A stretch of 64,000 bases of DNA from Methanoregulaceae archaeon. GTDB taxonomy: Bacteria > Armatimonadota > Fimbriimonadia > Fimbriimonadales > Fimbriimonadaceae. Of this stretch, positions 50,799-59,374 are shown piece after piece (position 1 is the stretch's first letter; the number at the start of each line of letters is the position of its first letter). The notes under the pieces are model-generated. The model did no database searches. It saw nothing but the letters and a program-made list of their open reading frames with translations, and was not told the origin of the DNA. A program made the translations under genes and the position numbers. Where the stretch lies: assembly GCA_020850325.1 (NCBI GenBank), contig JADZEW010000008.1, positions 62,001-126,000 of the forward strand, in the 5' to 3' direction.

Positions 50799-51313
50799 TG
50801 AACGGATTTCGGCGGCTGTTCGGGGTCTCGCTGCTGATGCCTGCCTTCTCGGCGGCCCAGACGCTGGGCACCAAGTCCGACTCCGCTGCCTTGGCCGGTG
50901 GTGGATCACCGGTGGGCGTGATGCCGCTCCTCCAGATGCTCCTCGCCCTCGGCATCGTCTTCGCGCTGCTGAAGTTTGGCCTCCCGAAAGTTGCCAACCG
51001 CCTGAACAAGCATCTCGCGACGCCACTGAACTCGTCGATCCGTATCGAGGAGTCGGCGAACTTTGCCGGAGGCGCGCTGTACTTGGTTTCGGTCAAACAC
51101 CGATCACTGCTTCTGAGCGTCGGCACCCACGGCGTGAACTGCCTCGCTGACGTTACCGATCCGGCTCCAACAGCGGAGCCGACGACCTTTGAAGAGCTCG
51201 TGCAATCTGCCCCGGACTGGACTCCCACCGAGCCCCAGCCGGAAACCGATGGCTCCCTGTCGACCGACGCGATCAAGGCTGCCCTCGATCGACTTTCTCG
51301 CCTTCCGTCCTGA
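50798..51313 (+). CDS. fliO: Flagellar biosynthesis protein FliO
   Basis: 171 residues. A likely signal (VSLLMPAFSAAQ), a single membrane helix (PLLQMLLALGIVFALLKFGL) and a cytoplasmic domain (SIRIEESANFAGGALYLVSV, LLLSVGTHGVNCLADV) match FliO, the poorly conserved helper of the FliPQR export gate. Its ATG overlaps the fliY stop (TAATG). Position before fliP supports the call. Confidence 0.85.
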   Translation: MNGFRRLFGVSLLMPAFSAAQTLGTKSDSAALAGGGSPVGVMPLLQMLLALGIVFALLKFGLPKVANRLNKHLATPLNSSIRIEESANFAGGALYLVSVKHRSLLLSVGTHGVNCLADVTDPAPTAEPTTFEELVQSAPDWTPTEPQPETDGSLSTDAIKAALDRLSRLPS

Positions 51314-51318
51314 TTGCC

Positions 51319-52086
51319 ATGAGGTCGATTCCGTCCACCCTAACGCGCACCGCCCTGGTGATTTTGCTGGGCGTGTTCGCCGCCCTCGGCGTCGCCCAAA
51401 CGGGCACCGCGCTGCCGATTCCCAATGTCTCGATCGGCGTCGGCGGAGCCAAAGCGGAGAACGACGTCGCGGCTTCGCTGCAGATTCTCGCGCTGCTGAC
51501 CGTGCTGAGCGTCGCGCCAGCGATTCTGATTCTCACGACGGCGTTCACTCGCATCGTCATCATCTTCAGCTTCCTTCGCAGCGCGTTGGGTACGCCCACG
51601 ATTCCGCCGAACCAGGTCGTGATCGGCCTGAGCTTGTTCCTTACCTTCTTCGTGATGGGGCCCACCTACAAGCAGGTGAACGACAACGCCCTGCAGCCTT
51701 ACATGAAGAAGGAAATCGCCTTCGACGTCGCTAGTGAACGCGCCCAAGCCCCGCTCCGCGAGTTCATGTTGAAGAACACCTACGAGAAGGACCTCGTCAT
51801 GTTCCTCGATCTTCGGGGCGAAGAGCCAGTCGAGCGCGAGGATGTCTCGTTGCTGACCTTGATTCCCGCCTTCATCATCAGCGAACTCAAGACCGCTTTC
51901 ATCATCGGCTTCTACATCTTCGTTCCGTTCATCATCATCGACCTGATCGTCGCCAGCGGCCTGATGAGCATGGGCATGATGATGCTCCCGCCCACCGTGG
52001 TCGCGCTACCCGCCAAGATCCTCGTCTTTGTACTCGCCGATGGGTGGCACCAAGTGGTCTCCGCCATATTGCAGGGGTATCGCTAG
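51319..52086 (+). CDS. fliP: Flagellar biosynthesis protein FliP
   Basis: 255 residues. A cleavable signal (LVILLGVFAALGVAQ) is followed by the four-helix FliP core: LSVAPAILILTTAFTRIVII, SFLRSALGTPTIPPNQVVIG, SLLTLIPAFIISELKTAF and LMSMGMMMLPPTVVALPAKI. It forms the export gate ring of the flagellar type III system. Confidence 0.97.
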   Translation: MRSIPSTLTRTALVILLGVFAALGVAQTGTALPIPNVSIGVGGAKAENDVAASLQILALLTVLSVAPAILILTTAFTRIVIIFSFLRSALGTPTIPPNQVVIGLSLFLTFFVMGPTYKQVNDNALQPYMKKEIAFDVASERAQAPLREFMLKNTYEKDLVMFLDLRGEEPVEREDVSLLTLIPAFIISELKTAFIIGFYIFVPFIIIDLIVASGLMSMGMMMLPPTVVALPAKILVFVLADGWHQVVSAILQGYR

Positions 52087-52368
52087 ATGGAGCAGTCCAG
52101 CCTCCTCGATATCGGCCGCCAAGGCATGCAGATCGGCCTGATGGTCTCCTTGCCCGCGCTTGCGGTGACGCTGTTCGTCGGCGTTGCAGTGAGCGTGTTC
52201 CAAGCCGTAACCCAAGTCCAAGAAGCGACGCTGACCTTCGTTCCCAAGTTGATCGGAGTCGGCATCGTCATGGCGTTGATGGGCCACTGGATGCTGACCA
52301 CGTTGGTGGCCTTCATGGTGGCGTGTTTCGATCACGCCGCTCGCGTGAGTCTTCCCGTGGGGTTGTAA
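52087..52368 (+). CDS. fliQ: Flagellar biosynthesis protein FliQ
   Basis: 93 residues with two membrane helices and the FliQ motif GIAVSVFQAVTQVQEATLTF-like stretch (here VAVSVFQAVTQVQEATLTFV). It is part of the export gate. Starts immediately after the fliP stop. Confidence 0.96.
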   Translation: MEQSSLLDIGRQGMQIGLMVSLPALAVTLFVGVAVSVFQAVTQVQEATLTFVPKLIGVGIVMALMGHWMLTTLVAFMVACFDHAARVSLPVGL

Positions 52369-53139
52369 ATGCCGCTCGACACGATCACCATCTTCACCTT
52401 CTTCCTGGTGTTCGTACGGTGCTCGGGCATGATGATCGCGGCTCCGGTGTTTGGTGCGGCGAACCTCCCGGTCATGATCCGCGTGTTCATCACCGTCGCA
52501 CTGTCGATGGCGATGACGTTCGCAGTCCGCCCGAACGTGGGCGCGGTTCCGCAAGACATGGGTGAGTTCCTGCTGGTGGTCGGCAACGAGGCCCTGTCCG
52601 GATTGCTCATCGGCGCATTCTTCAGCCTGGTGCTCCACGCGGTCTCAATGGCGGGAGCGATCGTCGACTTGCAGATGGGTCTGGGCCTGAGCCAAGTCAT
52701 GAACCCGGTGACCGGTGTGCCAGTAAGCGTCATCGGCCAGTTCAAGTATATGCTCGGCCTGATGGTCTTTCTGCAGGTGGACGCCCATCACCTGATGCTC
52801 GGCGCATTCCTGCAGAGCTACCAAAGTCTGCCGACGATCAGCACCGAGATCGCCGGCCCCATCCAAGAGTCTTTGGTCGCCCTGCTTGGCCAGATGACGC
52901 TGCTTGCCCTGCAGATGGCGGCTCCCGTCGCCGCGGTGAGCATCGTCGTCGATGCCGCGCTGGGTCTGGTCAACCGAGCCGTCCCCCAGATGCAGGTGTT
53001 CCTGGTGGGTATGCCCGCAAAGACGATCATGGGCATGATCGCCCTGAGCATCAGCATCCCCGCGTTGGTTGGGACCGTGCAAAGCGGGGTTGAAGTTGTC
53101 GCGGACGGTCTGACGCTCGCCTTTCGGGAGGCACCCTAG
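52369..53139 (+). CDS. fliR: Flagellar biosynthesis protein FliR
   Basis: 256 residues with about six membrane helices. VRCSGMMIAAPVFGAANLPV, DLQMGLGLSQVMNPVTG and the late LGLVNRAVPQMQVFLVGMPA are FliR marks. It completes the FliPQR gate. The stop is immediately followed by the flhB start. Confidence 0.96.
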   Translation: MPLDTITIFTFFLVFVRCSGMMIAAPVFGAANLPVMIRVFITVALSMAMTFAVRPNVGAVPQDMGEFLLVVGNEALSGLLIGAFFSLVLHAVSMAGAIVDLQMGLGLSQVMNPVTGVPVSVIGQFKYMLGLMVFLQVDAHHLMLGAFLQSYQSLPTISTEIAGPIQESLVALLGQMTLLALQMAAPVAAVSIVVDAALGLVNRAVPQMQVFLVGMPAKTIMGMIALSISIPALVGTVQSGVEVVADGLTLAFREAP

Positions 53140-54204
53140 TTGGCCGAAGCCGGTTCGGGACAAGAACGAACCGAAGACGCTACGCCACGGCGGCGCCTTC
53201 AGGCGCGCCGAAAGGGCACGGTCGCAAAGTCGCAGGATCTCAACTCTGCGCTCATGATTTGCGCGATGATTGTCGCCCTGCCGCCGGTCTTCTCGGGTTT
53301 GGGAGTCGCGTTCCGACAGTCCTTTGTCGAGAGCCTCCGCGCGGTTCCCGACGAGGTCACACCGACAACGATGCTGCAGTTCGGCTGGACCCAAGTCAGC
53401 GGACCCCTGATCGCGTTCATGCCGCTGCTCGCGGTCATCATGGGGGTGGGCTTGGTGGCCAACTTCGCCCAGGTCGGGTTCGTAATGAGTGGGGAAGCCC
53501 TCAAGCCGAACTTCAACAAGATCAACCCGCTCCAGGGATTCAAGCGGATGTTCTCGGCGCCGGCGACCGTCGAGGGGCTCAAGGCCACCTTCAAAAGCTT
53601 GTTGTTTGGCTACCTAGCGTGGACGTGTATCCGCGCCCGCTGGGATGAACTGGTTTCCCTCGCCGGAGCACCCAGCTACGTCATGCTGGGCACGATCGGC
53701 TCGCTCCTCCACACCATCCTTGTTCGGGTCGGTATCGCTTGGCTCGTGCTTGCGGCCGCCGACTACCTCTTCCAGCGCCAACAGACCGAGAAGCAGCTCA
53801 AGATGACCAAGCAAGAGGTCAAGCAAGAGATGAAGGAGCAAGAGCAGAGCCCCGAGCTCCGGATGGCGATGATGCGCCAGCGGCGCCGAAACAGCAAGCG
53901 GATGATGCAGGCCGTGCGCGATGCCGATGCGATCATCACGAACCCGACCCACTTCTCCGTCGCGATCAAATACGAGCAGGGGAAGACGTTTGCACCGCAG
54001 GTGGTGGCTAAGGGCCAGGACCTCGTCGCCCTGCGCATTCGGGAAATCGCCAAAGAACATGGCGTACCGATCGTGCCGAACCCGCCCCTCGCCCGTCAAC
54101 TCTATAAGAAATGCGAAGTTGGCGATTTCATCCCACGCGAACTCTTCCAAGCGGTGGCGGAAGTTCTGGCATACGTTTATCGAACCGTGAAGTCGGTTCG
54201 GTAG
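53140..54204 (+). CDS. flhB: Flagellar export substrate-switch protein FlhB
   Basis: 354 residues. Four membrane helices precede a cytoplasmic domain with the autocleavage motif NPTH at residues 268-271 and the following FSVAIKYEQGK. The early RTEDATPRRRLQARRKGTVA is typical. FlhB switches export from rod/hook to filament proteins. TTG start directly after fliR. It is the last gene of the operon, so flhA and flhF are elsewhere. Confidence 0.97.
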   Translation: MAEAGSGQERTEDATPRRRLQARRKGTVAKSQDLNSALMICAMIVALPPVFSGLGVAFRQSFVESLRAVPDEVTPTTMLQFGWTQVSGPLIAFMPLLAVIMGVGLVANFAQVGFVMSGEALKPNFNKINPLQGFKRMFSAPATVEGLKATFKSLLFGYLAWTCIRARWDELVSLAGAPSYVMLGTIGSLLHTILVRVGIAWLVLAAADYLFQRQQTEKQLKMTKQEVKQEMKEQEQSPELRMAMMRQRRRNSKRMMQAVRDADAIITNPTHFSVAIKYEQGKTFAPQVVAKGQDLVALRIREIAKEHGVPIVPNPPLARQLYKKCEVGDFIPRELFQAVAEVLAYVYRTVKSVR

Positions 54205-54215
54205 CTCGACGGAGC

Positions 54216-54221
54216 TACAAT
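54216..54221 (+). promoter_or_regulatory. -10-like TACAAT for the gene at 54228
   Basis: TACAAT lies 6 bases before ATG 54228, 11 bases after the flhB stop. It suggests the next gene is transcribed independently. Confidence 0.45.
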
Positions 54222-54227
54222 CGGGGC

Positions 54228-54863
54228 ATGGTGTTCCTGTGCCTCGTGGTGTCGCTGTTAGCCGCCTCGACCGGAGGCGCGCCCCAAAGCAAGAAGAACC
54301 GGGATTGGTTGCTCTTGCTTCCGGTTCAGTTCAAGGCCGAACTGAACGAGGACGAAGTCAAGTCCGTACGCCTGTTGATGCGCGGCCAGACCGTGAATGA
54401 TTGGGAGGCGAAAGGCATCCCGACGGTTTCACCGGTGCAGATGAGCCTGTCTGAGAAGGATTTAGGCCGAAAGCTTGAGGATCTCGAAGGTTGGGACAAG
54501 GATGTCATCGACAAGTTGATCGAACGATGGAAGCCGCGCTATGTCGCGCTTCTGGTCGTGGATCAGCTGGAAAGTAGGGAAGGCGCAGTCTCGACGCCTC
54601 CCGGAACCCCTCCTCCCCCGGGTGGTGTCTTGATCACCGACGCAAAGGTCTCAGGTTGGCTGTGGGACGTGAAGACTCAGAAGTTCATCTTCGAGAAGTT
54701 CGAGGCCAAGGCTCAGCTCAAAGAAGGGCGACCGGGGCCCTCGCAAGAGCAAGTAAACAGGCAGAATCTGAAGGCCGCGCTCGAAGCCTCGCGCACGGTA
54801 TTCAAAGAGTTCTTGAAGAAGTTGCCAACGCCCCGCAAGGTCGGCATCGACGGCGGTCAATAG
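54228..54863 (+). CDS. Secreted protein, unknown function
   Basis: 211 residues. A signal peptide (MVFLCLVVSLLAASTGGA) precedes a mixed alpha/beta domain (RDWLLLLPVQFKAELNEDEV, VIDKLIERWKPRYVALLVVD) and a Pro/Gly linker (TPPGTPPPPGG). I do not recognise the family. The upstream in-frame region is flhB in another phase. It is followed by a bidirectional hairpin. Confidence 0.7.
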   Translation: MVFLCLVVSLLAASTGGAPQSKKNRDWLLLLPVQFKAELNEDEVKSVRLLMRGQTVNDWEAKGIPTVSPVQMSLSEKDLGRKLEDLEGWDKDVIDKLIERWKPRYVALLVVDQLESREGAVSTPPGTPPPPGGVLITDAKVSGWLWDVKTQKFIFEKFEAKAQLKEGRPGPSQEQVNRQNLKAALEASRTVFKEFLKKLPTPRKVGIDGGQ

Positions 54864-54865
54864 AA

Positions 54866-54898
54866 AAGACCCCCGGCTCGCATCGGGCCGGAGGTCTT
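54866..54898. terminator. Bidirectional terminator hairpin
   Basis: AAGACCCCCGGC pairs with GCCGGAGGTCTT with one mismatch, between the convergent genes at 54228-54863 and 54919-55197. The flanking A and T bases are short. Confidence 0.65.
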
Positions 54899-54918
54899 CG
54901 AAAGTTCTCGTTACGAGA

Positions 54919-55197
54919 TTACTTGGCGCAACAGCTCTTGGCCGCCATGGCGACCTTGGTGCTCTTCTTGGCCTTCTTAGCCGACTTGGCCATGCCAGCC
55001 TTGCAGCAAGCGACCTTCTTTCCTTCAGCCTGAGCGGCCATCGCATTGGCCATCGCCAAGAACTCAGCATCCTTCGAGCCGAGGGCCGACGCCTTGTAGA
55101 ACTGCTGCTTGCAGCAACCCGAGGTCATACCGCAATTGTCAGCGGCGAAAGCGGCCGTAACGGCCAAACCGAGAATCATCGTAATTGCAAACTTCAT
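54919..55197 (-). CDS. Small secreted Cys/Lys/Ala-rich protein
   Basis: 92 residues. A signal peptide (MKFAITMILGLAVTAAFA) is followed by a mature region with seven cysteines in CGMTSGCC, ACCKAG and SCCAK clusters and a basic stretch (KSAKKAKKSTKVAMAAKS). The CC pairs could bind metal or cross-link. Start at ATG 55197, the last of three consecutive ATGs, with AGG in front. I do not recognise the family. Confidence 0.7.
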   Translation of the reverse strand: MKFAITMILGLAVTAAFAADNCGMTSGCCKQQFYKASALGSKDAEFLAMANAMAAQAEGKKVACCKAGMAKSAKKAKKSTKVAMAAKSCCAK

Positions 55198-55260
55198 CAT
55201 CATCACCTATCGGCATTTTACCGCCAATAATTAGGATAGACGATCTTTTCCACGAATGTG

Positions 55261-55328
55261 ATGTGTTGCGTGTCGAATGTCGTGATCATTCACTACACAC
55301 ATCCGCCACTCGACATTCGACCATCCTC
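55261..55328. repeat. GGATGT palindrome R3 upstream of xylA
   Basis: The perfect 11-base arms GTCGAATGTCG (55272-55282) and CGACATTCGAC (55311-55321) lie 28 bases apart. Flanking words match palindromes R1 and R2. The stretch from CGACATTC to the -10 also aligns with the right end of R1 before the atp operon. Confidence 0.75.
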
Positions 55329-55345
55329 TCGCAGGCCGAGGCGGG

Positions 55346-55351
55346 TAGATT
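55346..55351 (+). promoter_or_regulatory. -10-like TAGATT for xylA
   Basis: TAGATT lies 6 bases before the xylA ATG at 55358. No ribosome site is seen. Confidence 0.45.
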
Positions 55352-55357
55352 CTCGGC

Positions 55358-56632
55358 ATGGTCTACTTCCCGGAAGTCACGGCACCGATCGCCTACGAAG
55401 GGCCGGCGAGCCGAAACCCGTTCGCCTTCAAGCACTACAACCCTGGCGCTCAGATCGGTGGGAAGAGCATGGCCGAGCACCTTCGCTTTGCCGTCTGCTA
55501 CTGGCACACGATGCGTGGCACGGGTGGCGATCCGTTTGGCGTTGGCACGATGAACCGCCCCTGGTCGAGTGCGAGAGAGACGATGGACGCCGCCTTCGAG
55601 TTCATGGCCAAGCTCGGTGTCGGTTTCTGGTGTTTCCATGATCGCGACCTCGTCGAAGAGGGAAACAGCTTTGACGAGAGTTGCCGCAAACTGGACGAGA
55701 TCGTCGCTTACGCGGAGCAGAAGCAAGCCGAGTCGGGCATCAAGCTGCTGTGGGGAACCGCCAATCTCTTCAGCCACCCGCGCTATCAGGCCGGTGCGGC
55801 AACCAACCCCGACCCCCACGTGTTTGCCTACGCCGCTGCGCAGGTGCGCCACGCGATGGACGCAACGCATCGCCTCGGCGGGAAAGGCTACACCTTTTGG
55901 GGCGGACGCGAGGGCTACGACACTCTTTGGAACACCGACATGAAGCGTGAGTTGGACCAACTCGCGAAGTTCCTGTGGATGGCCGTCGACTACGCTCGTC
56001 AGATCGGATTCACGGGCCAGTTCTACATCGAGCCCAAACCCATGGAGCCGACCACCCACCAATACGACTCCGATGCCGCCTCGTGCCTCAACTTCCTGCG
56101 CGAGTACGGGCTGATCGAGCATTTCAAGCTCAACATCGAAACGAACCACGCGACGCTCGCCGGCCACTCGATGCGGCACGAGCTTCAAGTGGCCCGCTAT
56201 GCCGGAGCGTTGGGCTCGATCGATGCCAACCGCGGCGACGAACTCATCGGCTGGGATACCGACCAGTTCCCGACAAACCTCTATCTCACGACGGAAATCA
56301 TGCTCGAAGTGCTGGCCATGGGCGGCTTCACCACCGGCGGGCTGAACTTCGACGCCAAGATCCGTCGGCAGTCGTTCGAGACGTCGGACCTCTTCCACGC
56401 CCACATCGGCGGCATGGATGCGTTCGCGATTGGGTTGAAGGTGGCGCACGCCATGCATGAGGACGGCCGCATCAAGGAACTCAAGGCCGCGCGGTACGGA
56501 GCTCCGGTCGCCTTCGCGTCACTGGAGGAATGCGAGTCCTTCGTCCGCGCGAACGGAGAACCGATCGTTCGCTCCGGAAGACAGGAGTTGTTCGAGAACC
56601 TGGTGAACGACGTGCTAATGTCGGTGCGGTGA
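55358..56632 (+). CDS. xylA: Xylose isomerase
   Basis: 424 residues. The active-site motifs FHDRDL (His and Asp), [46 protein letters not shown] (metal Glu) and [17 protein letters not shown] are intact. The HDR region fits the larger class II enzymes. It converts xylose to xylulose with divalent metal. No xylulokinase is adjacent. It is followed by a strong terminator. Confidence 0.97.
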   Translation: MVYFPEVTAPIAYEGPASRNPFAFKHYNPGAQIGGKSMAEHLRFAVCYWHTMRGTGGDPFGVGTMNRPWSSARETMDAAFEFMAKLGVGFWCFHDRDLVEEGNSFDESCRKLDEIVAYAEQKQAESGIKLLWGTANLFSHPRYQAGAATNPDPHVFAYAAAQVRHAMDATHRLGGKGYTFWGGREGYDTLWNTDMKRELDQLAKFLWMAVDYARQIGFTGQFYIEPKPMEPTTHQYDSDAASCLNFLREYGLIEHFKLNIETNHATLAGHSMRHELQVARYAGALGSIDANRGDELIGWDTDQFPTNLYLTTEIMLEVLAMGGFTTGGLNFDAKIRRQSFETSDLFHAHIGGMDAFAIGLKVAHAMHEDGRIKELKAARYGAPVAFASLEECESFVRANGEPIVRSGRQELFENLVNDVLMSVR

Positions 56633-56661
56633 AAGCAGAAACGACCCACTCTGAACTGAAA

Positions 56662-56687
56662 AGCGGCGTCTGGAATCAGACGCCGCT
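56662..56687. terminator. Bidirectional intrinsic terminator
   Basis: A perfect 11-bp stem (AGCGGCGTCTG against CAGACGCCGCT) with a GAAT loop is flanked by AAA and TAAAATTT. It ends xylA from one side and tRNA-Gly from the other. Confidence 0.88.
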
Positions 56688-56693
56688 AAAATT

Positions 56694-56768
56694 TGGAGCG
56701 GGAGACGAGATTCGAACCCGCGACCTTCTCGTTGGCAACGAGAAGCTCTACCACTGAGCTACTCCCGC
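56694..56768 (-). tRNA. tRNA-Gly (GCC)
   Basis: 75 bases including encoded CCA (56694-56696). The acceptor GCGGGAG pairs with CTCCCGC. The loop TTGCCAA carries anticodon GCC (56734-56736). The T arm has TTCGAAT. Confidence 0.97.
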
Positions 56769-56830
56769 GTCAGGTTCGATTATTTTACCCCGCCCCTCGG
56801 ACGAATGCAAGGGGTGCCATAATCGGGCTC

Positions 56831-57583
56831 GTGACCGACCGGCCTTTTCTCGATGAGCTCGCCGAAATCACGGCTGACGCTGGACGCGTTGGCCGACTCG
56901 CGCGAACACGGTTGGTCAAAGAACTGAAGCCCGATGGCAGCGTGGTCACGAACGGGGATCGCGAAGTGGAGGAGCTGCTCCGCGGACGCTTGACCCAGCT
57001 CTACTCGGCCCCGATCTGGGGCGAGGAGTTCGGCTATGAGGCCCCCAATGTGGAGGGTCAGTGGGTCGTAGATCCCATCGATGGGACCAGTAACTACGCT
57101 CTGGGGTCCCCGTTGTGGGGCGTCAGTGTGGCATTGGTGGTCCAGGGCAAGATTGTGGCGGGATGCGTGGCGCTGCCCGACCTCGAAGAAGTGTTCATTA
57201 CCGGGGAAGGCGCGGGAGTGCATCTGAACGGCACTCCGCTCGATCCGATCCCCGCTGGCAAGATCGAACGCCACGACCTTGTGGGCTATTGCGAAAGCGT
57301 CGCCCGACGCGAACTCGAGGTGCCGGGACGGCAACGGTGCACGGGAGCGTTTGTCGTCGAGGGAACGTGGGTCATGACGCAGCGCTTCCGCGGCATGTTG
57401 GGCATTCATGAGCGTCTCTACGATACGGCCGCCTGCATGCTGATGGGATGGGAGCTTGGGGCCGACGTGCGATACGCCGACGGCCGCCCGATGAACATTC
57501 CCGCACTCCAAGAAGACGTCCGCATCCCAGGGCCTTGGCTCATCTTCCCGGCCAACTCGAACTTCGTCGCCCACGCGAAGTAG
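56831..57583 (+). CDS. Inositol monophosphatase family protein
   Basis: 250 residues. Metal-binding motifs GEEFG (about 75) and VVDPIDGTSNYA (about 83-94) are conserved, and VTNGDREVEELL lies upstream. The C-terminal YDTAACMLMGWELGADVRYADG is a degenerate form of the WDxAAG block, with Y for W and D, T, A, A in place. It dephosphorylates inositol, histidinol or fructose phosphates. GTG start at 56831 with CATAAT 7 bases upstream. Confidence 0.85.
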   Translation: MTDRPFLDELAEITADAGRVGRLARTRLVKELKPDGSVVTNGDREVEELLRGRLTQLYSAPIWGEEFGYEAPNVEGQWVVDPIDGTSNYALGSPLWGVSVALVVQGKIVAGCVALPDLEEVFITGEGAGVHLNGTPLDPIPAGKIERHDLVGYCESVARRELEVPGRQRCTGAFVVEGTWVMTQRFRGMLGIHERLYDTAACMLMGWELGADVRYADGRPMNIPALQEDVRIPGPWLIFPANSNFVAHAK

Positions 57584-57730
57584 TCCCTGGGTATCCCACT
57601 AGCTCCTTTCTTCAAAGGGCTATCCCAGACCTCACTTTACCGGTCTGTCTAGGTTCAATTACGTGCTAGGTAGATGCGTGTCTACTATGATCAGTAGAGC
57701 CTTGTTTCGACCCCGCAAAATTGTCTGGAA
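57584..57730. other. Non-coding stretch after inositol-phosphatase gene
   Basis: No gene was found in this stretch before the mraZ control region. It holds short inverted pieces, including GTAGATGCGTGTCTAC at about 57671, but no firm terminator with a T-run. From here to 57906 the sequence has no long open frame consistent with coding. Confidence 0.5.
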
Positions 57731-57746
57731 AAAGTGGTGAAAGGGG
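57731..57746 (+). promoter_or_regulatory. Candidate MraZ operator box
   Basis: AAAGTGG followed by TGAAAGGGG gives two G-rich boxes 9 bases apart directly upstream of the -35. MraZ is known to bind short direct repeats with TGGGN or AAAGTGG-type units ahead of mraZ. The match here is partial. Confidence 0.4.
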
Positions 57747-57775
57747 TTGGCATTCCCATTTCTGCCCACTATAAT
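57747..57775 (+). promoter_or_regulatory. mraZ operon promoter
   Basis: TTGGCA (57747-57752), a 17-base spacer and a perfect TATAAT (57770-57775) form a strong housekeeping promoter. The predicted start near 57782 gives a leader of about 125 bases. Confidence 0.8.
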
Positions 57776-57794
57776 GGTGGTGAAGTGGAGGCCC

Positions 57795-57838
57795 AGCCCC
57801 AGGAAGGGGGTGGCACCACCCGGGACAGGGCGGGGGCT
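57795..57838 (+). other. Structured leader of the mraZ mRNA
   Basis: AGCCCC (57795-57800) can pair with GGGGCT (57833-57838), enclosing GGGTGG/CCACCC (57808-57821). This is a compact GC-rich leader fold. Its function is unknown. Confidence 0.4.
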
Positions 57839-57871
57839 CTGACCAGATTCGGGGGAGAGAGGGGTTTAAGG

Positions 57872-57925
57872 ATGAACCTCGCTCTTCCCAAGCTTGAGGG
57901 AACACATTGTCAGGGCTGCCCATAG
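57872..57925 (+). CDS. Possible 17-codon leader ORF before mraZ
   Basis: ATG 57872, a GAGAGGGG ribosome-like site about 7 bases upstream, and a stop at 57923-57925. It encodes 17 residues (MNLALPKLEGTHCQGCP). It overlaps the mraZ TTG at 57907 and ends 11 bases before the alternative TTG at 57937, so translation could be coupled. Too short to confirm as a gene. Confidence 0.3.
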   Translation: MNLALPKLEGTHCQGCP

Positions 57926-58392
57926 GATTTGAGCCGTTGCTCGGCACCGATGAGGCGTCCCTCGATGACAAGGGGCGGTTGATCTTCAGCAAAAAGAAGC
58001 GCGACCGGCTCGGTGACAACTTCGTTGTCACGCAAGGTCCCAAAGGCTGTCTGGAGGCGTACCCCCTAGCCATCTGGTTGGATATGGTCGCAAAGCTGCT
58101 GAACATGGATGCTCTAAACGAGGGAGTCGCCGAGTATTCGTCGCTCTTGCTCGGTTCGGCGGAAGACGCCCTTAAGTTTGACCCACAGGGCCGGGTTGTT
58201 ATCCCACTTCGCCTAAGAAACAAAGCAAACATCGAAAAAGATGTCGTGATTGTCGGATGCGGCAACCGTTGCGAGATCTGGGCAAAGAAAGAGTTTGCCG
58301 AGTACGAGAAAGACCGATTGCACTACGGCGCCGAGCGCCGGTCCCTCTTCCGCGAAGCGAGAAAGATGATGGAGGGGCAATGGCCGGAGTAG
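57907..58392 (+). CDS. mraZ: Transcriptional regulator MraZ
   Basis: 161 residues (151 if it begins at TTG 57937). Two SpoVT-AbrB-like repeats are seen: SLDDKGRLIFSKKKRDRLGD in the first and FDPQGRVVIPLRLRNKANIE in the second. The conserved GCLEAYPLAIWLDM element lies between. MraZ binds DNA ahead of its own operon. TTG 57907 has GAGGG 6 bases upstream. TTG 57937 gives the usual family length and has AGGA 9 bases upstream. It opens the dcw cluster. Confidence 0.92.
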   Translation: MSGLPIGFEPLLGTDEASLDDKGRLIFSKKKRDRLGDNFVVTQGPKGCLEAYPLAIWLDMVAKLLNMDALNEGVAEYSSLLLGSAEDALKFDPQGRVVIPLRLRNKANIEKDVVIVGCGNRCEIWAKKEFAEYEKDRLHYGAERRSLFREARKMMEGQWPE

Positions 58393-59369
58393 CCGTTGTC
58401 AATCGGCAAGCCCTTCGTCGTGTGCTGCGCTTGCGCAGCCTGATCGCCGGACCCCTCGCCATGGAAAAGCACCTTCGCCACGACCCGGTCATGCTGGAAG
58501 AGATCGACCAGCTGTTCGCTCTCCGTCCGGAAAGCGTCGTGGTGGACGGCACCCTCGGTCTCGGCGGCCACTCCGAACGATTCCTTTCGCACCTTTCACC
58601 GCGGGGAACGCTCGTCGCTTGCGACTGGGACCTGGGCATGCTCGAGCGGGCTCGCGAGCGCTTGCTGGGCACCTCGCCGGCGCGCATCGAACTGCACCAC
58701 TGCGATTTCCGAGATTTACCGACCCTCCTCCAACAGCTGGGTTTGATGGCCGATGGTTACCTCCTCGACCTCGGCCTCAACTCAGCGCAAGTCGACGACG
58801 CTGACCGAGGGATGAGCTTCCGCGAGCACGGTCCGCTCGACATGCGGATGGATCGCACGCGAGGCGAGCCTGCGTCATCGCTGCTCAATCGCATGGCGCT
58901 GGGTGAACTCGAGTCCGCCCTTTGGGAGTACGGCGACGAGCGATGGGCGCGGATGATCGCGCGCCGGATCGTAGAGCGGCGCAAGCGCGAACCTCTGCGC
59001 ACGACCGAAGACTTGGTCGAGTGCGTCCTGGCCGCGATTCCCCCCGGAGCTCGAGACAAGCGAATCCACCCGGCTACCCGCACGTTCCAGGCGATTCGCA
59101 TCCTTGTCAATCGTGAGCTGACGGAGCTTGACTCGGCCCTGATTGAGTCGGCGAGCTGCCTTGCTCCCGGCGGTGTGCTCGCCGTCCTCAGCTACCACAG
59201 CGGCGAGGATCGCATTGTCAAGAACACGTTCCGCATTCTCGCCGAGTCCGGCGAGTTTGAAGAGGTTTACCGGAAGCCGGCGACGGCAACCGAAGAAGAA
59301 GTTCGTCGTAATCCGCGAAGCCGTAGCGCCAAGCTGCGGGCCCTTCGCCGGGTTGCCCCGACAGGTTAA
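58380..59369 (+). CDS. rsmH: 16S rRNA (cytosine1402-N4)-methyltransferase
   Basis: 329 residues. The RsmH blocks LRHDPVMLEEI, VDGTLGLGGHSERFL (SAM motif), GYLLDLGLNSAQVDDADRG and FREHGPLDMRMDR are present, plus TRTFQAIRILVNRELTELDS and VLSYHSGEDRIVK. It methylates C1402 of 16S rRNA. The start ATG 58380 overlaps mraZ by 13 bases and has GGAGGGG upstream. ATG 58461 gives the more usual family length but no ribosome site. Confidence 0.95.
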   Translation: MAGVAVVNRQALRRVLRLRSLIAGPLAMEKHLRHDPVMLEEIDQLFALRPESVVVDGTLGLGGHSERFLSHLSPRGTLVACDWDLGMLERARERLLGTSPARIELHHCDFRDLPTLLQQLGLMADGYLLDLGLNSAQVDDADRGMSFREHGPLDMRMDRTRGEPASSLLNRMALGELESALWEYGDERWARMIARRIVERRKREPLRTTEDLVECVLAAIPPGARDKRIHPATRTFQAIRILVNRELTELDSALIESASCLAPGGVLAVLSYHSGEDRIVKNTFRILAESGEFEEVYRKPATATEEEVRRNPRSRSAKLRALRRVAPTG

Positions 59370-59374
59370 TCATC

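Noticed and set aside
57734-57925. 63-codon frame upstream of mraZ as a real gene
   Set aside because: Its first part overlaps the promoter and structured leader. Only the last 17 codons, with their own ribosome-like site, are kept as a weak candidate.
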